Assembly: GCA_020717935.1 (NCBI GenBank)
Contig: DYDK01000133.1
Location: 1 to 5,117 of the forward strand
DNA: 5,117 bases
Reading direction: 5' to 3'
Source of the DNA: Desulfocapsa sp.
GTDB lineage: Bacteria > Desulfobacterota > Desulfobulbia > Desulfobulbales > Desulfocapsaceae
How positions within the stretch are numbered: position 1 is the first letter of the stretch; each line of letters starts with the position of its first letter. A model generated the notes under the pieces. That model was not told the origin of the DNA. It did no database searches and saw nothing but the letters and a program-made list of their open reading frames with translations. This document shows, one piece after another, positions 1 to 5,060 of this stretch. The position numbers and the translations under genes are program-made.

Positions 1-24
1 TGATATCTTCTCTTTGAGCTTCAT
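1..24 (-). CDS. Start of a leftward gene, truncated by the window edge
   Basis: On the minus strand an ATG at 24-22 opens a frame of eight codons (MKLKEKIS) that runs off the left edge. The support is its ribosome binding site: GAGGAG at 37-32 lies seven bases before the ATG, which is ideal spacing. An earlier in-frame ATG at 30-28 is too close to the GAGGAG to be preferred. The gene would be co-oriented with rnd, whose stop lies about 124 bases upstream. Eight residues are too few to name a product. A competing plus-strand frame covers the same bases (see findings), so the call is tentative. Confidence 0.35.
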
Positions 25-88
25 TGGCATTCTCCTCGGTTTTGCTTTGGTGGTACAAAACAATACAATACCAGAAAATGCCATGAAG
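19..88 (-). repeat. Inverted repeat spanning the leader and start codon of the left-edge gene
   Basis: Bases 19-31 pair with 77-88: twelve base pairs interrupted by one bulged base at 24/25. Inside the loop, TGGTA (51-55) can pair with TACCA (69-73). In a leftward transcript the outer stem would bury the ATG at 24-22, while the GAGGAG at 37-32 would sit in the loop close to the stem. The pairing is seen directly. A role in controlling translation is inference. Confidence 0.45.
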
Positions 89-113
89 TTTAATTATTTC
101 AGCATATTAAATG

Positions 114-131
114 CCAAAAATTGCTTTTTGG
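114..131 (-). terminator. Small hairpin after rnd, possible weak terminator
   Basis: CCAAAAA (114-120) and TTTTTGG (125-131) form a perfect seven-base-pair stem around a four-base loop, starting about 17 bases past the rnd stop codon on the minus strand. The stem is AT-rich and no clean U-run follows, so it does not meet the usual standard for an intrinsic terminator. It may only protect the rnd 3' end. Confidence 0.22.
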
Positions 132-147
132 ACTTTTGCAAGAGGCT

Positions 148-1242
148 CTAAAGTATTTCTGCTAAAAATGTTTGCCGCCAGCCACTGGCGAATCTTTTAG
201 GGTAAAATGTGTCGGCTTGCTGTTGAAAACGAATTAAGGCCCGCAGGTCAGAAGTATTGCCGATGAGGCTTGGATCAATGCCAAGAAGATTGCTTTTCAG
301 TAGGATCTTTTCTTGGAGGGATTTTAATTTTTCTTTTTCAGCTGTATTTGGTTTAGCGGAACAAAGTAAAGGTGGGTGATTGTGTTCAGGTAGAGATATC
401 CCCTTTTTTATCTGAATAATAAATTGTTGACCATACTGGTGAATGGTGTGTCGTGTCAGTTCCCTGCATTGTTGCATTTCCTCTGGGCTTTGTGGCTGTT
501 TTGTGGCTAAGTAGAGGAGAGCGTGATCGTTGACGATGTGTCCACGAGGACGGTTACATTTTCGTGCCTCCTGCTCCCGCCATCCTGCCAGTTCTCTTAA
601 TAGTGCCAAGCCCTGCCGAGTTAAGTTGCCAGCACCCTTGATTTTCAGATAACGATTTTCATCGGCTGGTGGCTGGTAAAATTCAGGATCATTATATCGT
701 GCAAGTTCTTCATGAAGCCAGTTTGTAACCGTTTGATTGATGATGCGGGCCAGAATGAAGATGCGCAAGGTAGGAAGATAGCGGACATCATCCAGTCCAT
801 ATTCGATCTGTTTGGGATCCAGTGGTCGTTTCAGCCAATTGGTACGAGTCTCAGTTTTCGGGAGATCAATGTTGAGGAGCTCTTTGGTGAGATGACTAAG
901 AGAGAGGGTAGAGGAAAGTCCTGCAAATCCGGATGCCAATCTGGAGTCAAAAACAGTATGGGGGTAAACGCCAGTTGCTTGAGCGAGAATTATGAGATCC
1001 TGTGGGGCATCATGCAGGATTTTGACAACAGCCGGATCTGCGAGTAATTCTCCAAGAGGTGTGAGGTCAGTCAGAGTACAGGGGTCAATGAGATAGCATT
1101 CTTCGTCAGAGAGTGCCAATTGAATCAGACCCAAACGGGGATAATAGGTGCGTTCCCAGACAAATTCGGTGTCCAGGGCAACGGCATCGCTGGTTCTTGC
1201 CTTGTGAATGAGGGCTTGTAAATCTTCTTGAGTGGTGATCAT
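148..1242 (-). CDS. rnd: Ribonuclease D (3'-5' exoribonuclease, DEDDy family with HRDC domain)
   Basis: RNase D is a cytoplasmic 3'-5' exoribonuclease that trims the 3' ends of tRNA precursors and other stable RNAs using two metal ions. The 364 residues match the family's usual length of about 370. The three exonuclease motifs are intact: ExoI as DTEF (D24, E26), ExoII around HDAPQD (D82), and ExoIII as Y148-x3-D152, whose tyrosine marks the DEDDy subgroup. An HRDC-type RNA/DNA-binding domain follows at roughly 205-285 (the LTRQGLALLRELAGWRE stretch), then a second, weaker helical region to the C-terminus. The start is well fixed: an in-frame stop (TAG, 1254-1252) lies just upstream of the ATG. 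No good Shine-Dalgarno is visible before it. The gene is divergent from yejB and appears to be transcribed alone, unless the left-edge gene is cotranscribed. Frame, length and catalytic residues all look functional. Confidence 0.96.
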   Translation of the reverse strand: MITTQEDLQALIHKARTSDAVALDTEFVWERTYYPRLGLIQLALSDEECYLIDPCTLTDLTPLGELLADPAVVKILHDAPQDLIILAQATGVYPHTVFDSRLASGFAGLSSTLSLSHLTKELLNIDLPKTETRTNWLKRPLDPKQIEYGLDDVRYLPTLRIFILARIINQTVTNWLHEELARYNDPEFYQPPADENRYLKIKGAGNLTRQGLALLRELAGWREQEARKCNRPRGHIVNDHALLYLATKQPQSPEEMQQCRELTRHTIHQYGQQFIIQIKKGISLPEHNHPPLLCSAKPNTAEKEKLKSLQEKILLKSNLLGIDPSLIGNTSDLRALIRFQQQADTFYPKRFASGWRQTFLAEIL

Positions 1243-1244
1243 GA

Positions 1245-1274
1245 TTGACGGCTACCGTGAAACTGGTTTATCTT
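1245..1274 (+). promoter_or_regulatory. Candidate sigma-70-like promoter for yejBE
   Basis: TTGACG (1245-1250) matches five of six bases of the -35 consensus. TATCTT (1269-1274), 18 bases further on, matches four of six of the -10 consensus. It lies in the 158-base divergent region between rnd and yejB and points toward yejB, which would leave a leader of about 120 bases. The -10 match is modest and AT-rich intergenic DNA gives such matches by chance. No convincing promoter was seen for rnd on the opposite strand. Confidence 0.2.
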
Positions 1275-1400
1275 GAAATAATTTATTGTATATATGCCCC
1301 ATGAGCATCATATCTCAGCACAAAGACATAAAGAACATGAAAATACAAGAAAAATTCTAACGAACTTCAATCTCTTCATGTGTCATTGTAGAAAATAGAC

Positions 1401-2456
1401 ATGTTGTATTATATCTTGAAACGCACAGCTCTGATGATTCCAACCCTGTTTGGGGTGATGCTTATCACTTTCGCGGTGACTCAGTTCGTCCCTGGTGGTC
1501 CGATTGAGCGATTGATTGCTCAGATTGAAGGGCAGGGAAAGGGAGGTGGGGAGGTGGGAGCTGCTTTGTCATCGTCGTATCGTGGAAACTCCGGTCTGGA
1601 TCAGGCAAAGGTTGCTCAGTTGAAGGTGCTCTATGGTTTTGACAAGCCTCCTTTGCAACGTTTTTTGCAGATGATGAAGGATTATCTGTTTTTTGATTTC
1701 GGCTCGTCCTACTATTATCATACCAGTGTGGCCCAACTCGTCATTTCCAGGATGCCGGTTTCCATGTCTCTGGGATTGTGGAGTTTTCTTATTGTTTATG
1801 GAGCCTGCATTCCCTTAGGAATCGCCAAAGCGGTTCGTGACGGTTCTCGTTTTGATATTTTCACTACCACTGCTATTCTCATTGGTTATGCCATCCCTGG
1901 ATTTGTGTTGGCCATTGCCCTGATTGTTCTCTTTGGGGGTGGCAGTTTCTGGAGTATTTTCCCTTTGCGGGGTCTGGTATCTGACAATTGGGCGCAATTG
2001 AGCCTGCTGGGTAAAATTACTGATTATCTCTGGCACATGGTGTTGCCCATTACTGCCAGCGCTGTTGGCAGTTTGGCGGTAATGACTATACTCACTAAAA
2101 ATTCATTTCTTGAAGAAATTCGTAAACAATATGTGCTGACTGCCCGTGCCAAAGGCTTAAGTGAGCAGCAGGTCTTGTATAAACATGTCTTTAGAAATGC
2201 GATTATTCCGATTATTACCGGGTTTCCAGGTTATTTCATCGCTTCCTTTTTTACCGGCAGTCTTCTCGTCGAGACAATCTTTTCACTTGATGGAATGGGG
2301 TTACTGGCTTATCAATCGGTGTTGAACCGTGATTACCCAGTGGTGCTGGGGACATTGTATTTTTTTACCATTGTTGGTCTTGTCTCTCGCCTGCTGTCAG
2401 ATCTCAGTTATCTGTTTGTTGATCCGAGAATAAATTTTGAAAGCGTTGAGCAATGA
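1401..2456 (+). CDS. yejB: Yej-type peptide/microcin C ABC transporter permease YejB
   Basis: This is an inner-membrane permease of the binding-protein-dependent family, one half of the channel of a YejABEF-type importer. In enterobacteria that system takes up oligopeptides and microcin C. The 351 residues compare with about 364 in Escherichia coli, and the resemblance runs end to end: an N-terminal membrane helix (about 7-29) followed by FVPGGP, the LYGFDKP and FDFGSS segments in the periplasmic part (about 77-103), and LPLRG-like FPLRGLVSDN near 187-196. The cytoplasmic EAA loop that contacts the ATPase is present (about 243-267, TARAKG then KHVFRNA), with DPRINFE at the C-terminus. About six membrane segments are predictable. 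The ATG at 1401 gives the standard N-terminus but has no clear Shine-Dalgarno. yejE follows 13 bases later. Neither a binding protein nor an ATPase gene adjoins it. The exact substrate in this organism is not known. Confidence 0.93.
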   Translation: MLYYILKRTALMIPTLFGVMLITFAVTQFVPGGPIERLIAQIEGQGKGGGEVGAALSSSYRGNSGLDQAKVAQLKVLYGFDKPPLQRFLQMMKDYLFFDFGSSYYYHTSVAQLVISRMPVSMSLGLWSFLIVYGACIPLGIAKAVRDGSRFDIFTTTAILIGYAIPGFVLAIALIVLFGGGSFWSIFPLRGLVSDNWAQLSLLGKITDYLWHMVLPITASAVGSLAVMTILTKNSFLEEIRKQYVLTARAKGLSEQQVLYKHVFRNAIIPIITGFPGYFIASFFTGSLLVETIFSLDGMGLLAYQSVLNRDYPVVLGTLYFFTIVGLVSRLLSDLSYLFVDPRINFESVEQ

Positions 2457-2460
2457 GGAG
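2455..2460 (+). promoter_or_regulatory. Ribosome binding site that decides the yejE start
   Basis: GAGGAG overlaps the yejB stop codon (TGA, 2454-2456) and lies nine bases before the ATG at 2470. This supports that ATG over an in-frame TTG at 2437 inside yejB, which has no such site. The overlap of stop and ribosome binding site suggests translational coupling, consistent with making the two permease subunits in equal amounts. Confidence 0.75.
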
Positions 2461-2469
2461 CGACAGAAT

Positions 2470-3516
2470 ATGGTGAAAGATTCTGGACGCAGCCGCCGGG
2501 AATCGTCTCTGGGGTATCGACGATGGCGGAGATTCAAGCGAAATCGGCGCGGGTATTGGAGCCTATTGCTCTTTGGCTTCCTCTTTGTGTTGAGTCTGGG
2601 GGCCGAGCTGATCAGTAATGATGTACCTATCCTGATTCTTTATAATGGAGACTCTTATTTCCCCTTGCTGCACGAGTATTCAGAGAAGGTCTTTGGTGGA
2701 GATTTTGAGACCGAGGCTGACTATAAAGATTCATATATCTTAGAACGAATCAGCAGTGATGGAAACCGGGCATTCTTCCCTTTCAACAAACACAGTTTCA
2801 ACACCATCAATCTGGCTATAGATGGGCCGGTGCCTTCTCCTCCCACTTCCGAGAATATTCTGGGGACTGATGATCGGGGGCGGGATGTTTTTGCTCGATT
2901 GCTTTATGGCTTTCGTTTGAGCGTGCTCTTTGGATTTGCCCTGACCTTCGTGGGCACAGTGGTGGGTATTTTCAGCGGAGCTATTCAGGGCTATTTCGGC
3001 GGCAGGACTGATCTGTTTTTTCAACGATTTATCGAGGTTTGGAGCGCCATGCCGGAACTGTACCTCTTGATTATCTTCGCCTCAATTTTCAAACCGAGTA
3101 TTTTCTTGCTCCTCATCCTGCTGTCCCTGTTTAGTTGGATGGGACTTTCAGATTATGTGCGGGCCGAGTTTTTGAAAGGGAGGAATATGGAATTTGTCAA
3201 GGCGGCGAGAGCCCTCGGGGTCTCCAATGTTACTATTATGGTACGACATCTCCTGCCTAATGGTATGACACCAGTCATAACTTTTCTCCCGTTTCGGATG
3301 TCGGCCTCAATTTTAGCCCTGACCAGCCTTGATTTTCTTGGCCTGGGGGTACCGCCTGCCACTCCCAGCCTTGGTGAATTGTTGGCTCAGGGTAAGGCTA
3401 ATATTGACGCTTGGTGGCTGTCTCTTTCCACCTTTATTCTGCTGGTGGGCACCTTGGTATTGTTGATTTTTATTGGCGAAGCCTTAAGGGAGGCCTTTGA
3501 CCCCCGTAAAATTTGA
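2470..3516 (+). CDS. yejE: Yej-type peptide/microcin C ABC transporter permease YejE
   Basis: This is the second permease of the Yej importer, expected to pair with YejB in the inner membrane. From the ATG at 2470 it has 348 residues, against about 341 in Escherichia coli. A basic N-terminus ends in RRGYWS before membrane helix 1 (about 31-49). A long periplasmic segment follows, typical of YejE and rich in aromatic residues (YFPLLHEYSE and FGGDFETEADY). GTDDRGRDV (about 132-140) is the family signature just before the transmembrane core. The EAA loop lies at about 230-264, with AARALGVS then RHLLPN. TSLDFLGLG, SLGELLAQGK and the C-terminal FIGEALREAFDP also match the family. The frame can be extended to a TTG at 2437, but the Shine-Dalgarno and the family N-terminus favour 2470. 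It is translationally coupled to yejB. It ends seven bases from the convergent pdxJ stop, with no terminator visible between them. Confidence 0.93.
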   Translation: MVKDSGRSRRESSLGYRRWRRFKRNRRGYWSLLLFGFLFVLSLGAELISNDVPILILYNGDSYFPLLHEYSEKVFGGDFETEADYKDSYILERISSDGNRAFFPFNKHSFNTINLAIDGPVPSPPTSENILGTDDRGRDVFARLLYGFRLSVLFGFALTFVGTVVGIFSGAIQGYFGGRTDLFFQRFIEVWSAMPELYLLIIFASIFKPSIFLLLILLSLFSWMGLSDYVRAEFLKGRNMEFVKAARALGVSNVTIMVRHLLPNGMTPVITFLPFRMSASILALTSLDFLGLGVPPATPSLGELLAQGKANIDAWWLSLSTFILLVGTLVLLIFIGEALREAFDPRKI

Positions 3517-3526
3517 TTGGCAATCA
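3514..3526. repeat. 13-base palindrome holding both convergent stop codons
   Basis: TGATTG and CAATCA flank a single central G. The outer triplets are the yejE stop (TGA, 3514-3516) and, on the other strand, the pdxJ stop (TGA read from 3526-3524). A one-base loop cannot form a stable RNA hairpin with the full stem and there is no U-run, so it does not look like a terminator. Confidence 0.4.
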
Positions 3527-4255
3527 GTAGCGTTTACTTGCCTTTTGGACGATTGCCAGCATATCGCGGACGGCCCGATCTAGTCCGGTAAAGGCGGCTC
3601 GGGCAATGATGGCATGACCTATGGAAAGCTCCTCAATGGTGTCGAGGCCGGCGATTCTGGCGGTAGTCTGGTAGTTGAGGCCGTGTCCGGCACAGACCCG
3701 TAGGCCCATTTGATAGGCCTCATCGGCACTGGTGGCGATGAGCTGAAATTCTTGATCCCTGGCCTTTTCACCCACAGCATCACAATATCGACCAGTATGA
3801 ATCTCCACAAATGTGGCTCCGATTTCCTGGGCGGTTTTAATTTGTTGACTGTCAGGGTCAATAAAGAGTGATACAGGAATCCCTGCCTTGCGCATCTTGT
3901 CAATGGTCTTGGCCAGGGATTTTTTTTGCGCTGCCACATCCAGTCCGCCTTCTGTTGTCAGTTCCTGCCGTTTTTCTGGAACCAGTGTTATCATGTCCGG
4001 CTTGATGGCAAGGGCGATCGTAATAATCTCTTTATTGGCGCCCATTTCCAGATTCAGTTTTGTCTTGATTGTTTCTCTGAGCAGTCTCACATCGCGGTCG
4101 ATAATATGGCGACGGTCTTCCCGCAGATGGACGACAATGCCAGATGCCCCGGCCATTTCACAGATGGCAGCGGCGGCAACGGGGTCTGGCTCAATTCCGC
4201 CTCGAGCCTGACGGATGGTGGCGATGTGATCGACATTGATGGCAAGATGGGTCAT
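3524..4255 (-). other. pdxJ: PdxJ half of the fusion, possibly also a separate 243-residue product
   Basis: PdxJ condenses 3-amino-1-hydroxyacetone phosphate with 1-deoxy-D-xylulose 5-phosphate to pyridoxine 5'-phosphate, the closing step of the DXP-dependent vitamin B6 route. Counted from the internal methionine, the residues equivalent to Escherichia coli H45, E72 and H193 are H43 (in VVHLREDRRH), E70 (in LNLE) and H191 (in AGHGLNY). LVPEKRQELTTEGGLDV (about 91-107) and IEELSIGHAIIARA (about 207-220) are the phosphate-binding and late barrel segments. At 243 residues it equals the usual free-standing length. PdxJ is known as an octamer, so an N-terminal YbeY would have to be accommodated on its surface. 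Confidence 0.93.
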
Positions 4256-4723
4256 AGCGGTGCTCCTGGAATGGTGGAGTTTATGGAGGAGTTCTTGTTC
4301 CTTATCCTGCATGTGGATGGCCTCGGACTCCGAGCGTTCATGATCGTAACCGAGCAGGTGCAGAAGACCGTGGGTGATGAGCCAGGTGAGCCGCTCATGC
4401 AGGGATTGTTTGAATTCATTCGCTTCTCGCCAGGCGGTGTCCACCGAGATAACGATATCACCCAGTTCCTTGATCGGCACTTGGGAAAGCGAGCTGTCAG
4501 CTCCATCAGCAAAGGGAAAAGACAGGACATTGGTTGGCCCGTTTTTGTGCCGGTAGTGTTCGTTGAGCCATTGTATCTCTGTATCATCGACGAAGCGAAT
4601 GCTGAGATTCGTATCTGTCGTTACCCGACATTCACGCAGGAGGGTTGTGGTACGGCGATGCAGAAGACAGCTGTTGATGCGGAAGTCCTGACAATGGGGA
4701 TGGAAGGAGAGATTAACAGGCAT
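3524..4723 (-). CDS. ybeY-pdxJ: Fused YbeY (rRNA maturation endoribonuclease) - PdxJ (pyridoxine 5'-phosphate synthase)
   Basis: One open frame of 399 codons encodes two complete, normally separate enzymes: YbeY at residues 1-156 and PdxJ at 157-399. There is no stop codon or frame change at the junction, and only about seven residues (HHSRSTA) lie between the last YbeY helix and the first PdxJ methionine. All catalytic motifs of both halves are present. The ATG at 4723 gives a normal YbeY N-terminus but has no Shine-Dalgarno; the nearest upstream in-frame stop is at 4792-4790. The PdxJ methionine at 4255-4253 is preceded by AGGAG at good spacing. The mRNA could therefore yield a bifunctional protein, a separate PdxJ, or both. 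The likely origin is loss of the stop between adjacent genes. A sequencing error that removed a stop cannot be excluded, but both domains stay in the same frame with no sign of a frameshift. The two activities (stable RNA processing and vitamin B6 synthesis) have no known mechanistic link. Confidence 0.9.
   Translation of the reverse strand: MPVNLSFHPHCQDFRINSCLLHRRTTTLLRECRVTTDTNLSIRFVDDTEIQWLNEHYRHKNGPTNVLSFPFADGADSSLSQVPIKELGDIVISVDTAWREANEFKQSLHERLTWLITHGLLHLLGYDHERSESEAIHMQDKEQELLHKLHHSRSTAMTHLAINVDHIATIRQARGGIEPDPVAAAAICEMAGASGIVVHLREDRRHIIDRDVRLLRETIKTKLNLEMGANKEIITIALAIKPDMITLVPEKRQELTTEGGLDVAAQKKSLAKTIDKMRKAGIPVSLFIDPDSQQIKTAQEIGATFVEIHTGRYCDAVGEKARDQEFQLIATSADEAYQMGLRVCAGHGLNYQTTARIAGLDTIEELSIGHAIIARAAFTGLDRAVRDMLAIVQKASKRY
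4256..4723 (-). other. ybeY: YbeY half of the fusion
   Basis: Residues 1-156 form a full-length YbeY, the zinc-dependent endoribonuclease needed for 16S rRNA 3'-end maturation and ribosome quality control. The metal site H-x3-H-x5-H is intact as HGLLHLLGYDH (H118, H122, H128). The conserved arginine (R58, in HYRHKNGPTNVLSFPF) and the LGDIVIS strand (about 87-93) are also present. The usual C-terminal helix is represented by MQDKEQELLHKL (about 138-149). Family members are typically about 150-170 residues, so nothing is missing. Confidence 0.92.
4263..4267 (-). promoter_or_regulatory. Internal ribosome binding site before the PdxJ methionine
   Basis: On the minus strand AGGAG (4267-4263) lies seven bases before the in-frame ATG (4255-4253) where canonical PdxJ sequence begins. 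It is the strongest initiation signal in the fused gene, better than that of the ybeY start. It looks like the retained start of a formerly separate pdxJ and may still initiate translation. Confidence 0.6.
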
Positions 4724-4768
4724 ATGGTTCGCAGGCCAAGGAAAGGATCGACAGGAGCAGTCTCGATT

Positions 4769-4798
4769 GCACAGTGGAGTGTCGCGTACTCACTATGC
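4769..4798 (-). repeat. Hairpin in the probable ybeY-pdxJ leader
   Basis: Bases 4769-4780 pair with 4788-4798 around the seven-base loop at 4781-4787, giving eleven pairs and one bulge at 4777. The single non-Watson-Crick position (4772/4795) is a G.U pair in minus-strand RNA but a C/A mismatch in plus-strand RNA, which favours a role in the ybeY transcript. The stem ends 45 bases before the ybeY ATG. Confidence 0.4.
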
Positions 4799-4825
4799 CC
4801 CTGCTCTTCATTAATCCGAGTTTCT

Positions 4826-4854
4826 TGTAGAGTGGGGTCATTGGTCGTTGTCAA
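4826..4854 (-). promoter_or_regulatory. Candidate promoter for ybeY-pdxJ
   Basis: A perfect -35 hexamer TTGACA (4854-4849, minus strand) is followed after 17 bases by TCTACA (4831-4826), which matches the -10 consensus at only three positions. If used, transcription would start near 4820 and the 4769-4798 hairpin would lie in the leader. The weak -10 keeps confidence low. Confidence 0.2.
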
Positions 4855-4888
4855 AAAGAACGATAACGAGACAATGTCACAAATGGCA

Positions 4889-4941
4889 TAAGGGGCTGTA
4901 AAAAAAAATAAAAATGAAACGCTGTTTTTTATGGCCCCTTA
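4889..4941. repeat. 17-base-pair inverted repeat with internal A and T tracts
   Basis: The arm at 4889-4905 (TAAGGGGCTGTAAAAAA) pairs along its whole length with 4925-4941. In plus-strand RNA all 17 pairs form, two of them as G.U; in minus-strand RNA those two are mismatches. The loop is 19 bases and A-rich. The GC block is outside and the A/T tracts inside, the reverse of a standard intrinsic terminator, and no U-run follows on either strand. TA at both outer ends would also suit a miniature transposon remnant, but this is speculative. Confidence 0.55.
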
Positions 4942-4948
4942 ATGGCGA

Positions 4949-5028
4949 TGCATAGCTTGTGCCTGAACGGAAACCCCCTCTCGTCGAGTTTTACGCAGGG
5001 GATTTGTGCATAGGCTCACATGCTTGTG
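4949..5028. repeat. Duplicated 13-mer flanking a hairpin
   Basis: TGCATAGCTTGTG occurs intact at 4949-4961. Its parts recur in the same order and orientation at 5007-5028, as TGCATAG (5007-5013) and GCTTGTG (5022-5028) separated by eight bases. The two copies bracket the hairpin at 4971-5005. The second copy also contains a small hairpin of its own (CACA 5017-5020 with TGTG 5025-5028). Confidence 0.4.
4971..5005 (-). repeat. Second hairpin in the region upstream of ybeY
   Basis: Bases 4971-4979 pair with 4997-5005. The one imperfect position (4974/5002) is a G.U pair in minus-strand RNA and a C/A mismatch on the plus strand. In minus-strand RNA three further pairs can stack inside (4982-4984 with 4993-4995), leaving an eight-base loop. 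A small palindrome, CTCGTCGAG, lies at 4980-4988. No U-run follows, so it is not a terminator. Confidence 0.4.
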
Positions 5029-5060
5029 GTGCTAATTTTATTTTTTACTGACAGCGCAAC

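Noticed and set aside
712..1047. A 111-codon plus-strand frame antisense to rnd.
   Set aside because: It is contained within rnd, which is well supported by motifs; no ribosome binding site or family resemblance was seen.
1815..2036. Short minus-strand frames inside yejB and yejE (1815-2036, 2740-3024 and 3153-3362).
   Set aside because: Each is a shadow of a confidently identified membrane protein gene, with no independent support.
2437..2469. An upstream TTG start for yejE that would overlap yejB by 20 bases.
   Set aside because: The ATG at 2470 has GAGGAG nine bases upstream and gives the normal family N-terminus; the TTG has neither.
4621..4854. A 77-codon minus-strand frame from a TTG that overlaps the start of ybeY out of frame.
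   Set aside because: It has a rare start, no ribosome binding site and a long out-of-frame overlap with ybeY, and it resembles no known protein. Its TTG is part of the TTGACA hexamer noted as a possible -35.
3926..4891. A 321-codon plus-strand frame antisense to ybeY-pdxJ.
   Set aside because: It lies almost wholly opposite a gene with intact catalytic motifs, has a low-complexity, cysteine-rich composition unlike a known family, and is best explained by the codon pattern of the true gene. That its stop touches the 4889-4941 inverted repeat is probably chance.
4914..4955. A 13-codon plus-strand leader-like peptide (MKRCFLWPLNGDA) starting inside the 4889-4941 inverted repeat.
   Set aside because: No Shine-Dalgarno, no downstream plus-strand gene in the window and no run of regulatory codons.
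4959..5051. A 30-codon plus-strand frame from a GTG, with a protein-like middle (PPLVEFYAGDLCIG).
   Set aside because: There is no ribosome binding site, it is very short, and it overlaps the 4971-5005 hairpin and both 13-mer copies. No family was recognised.
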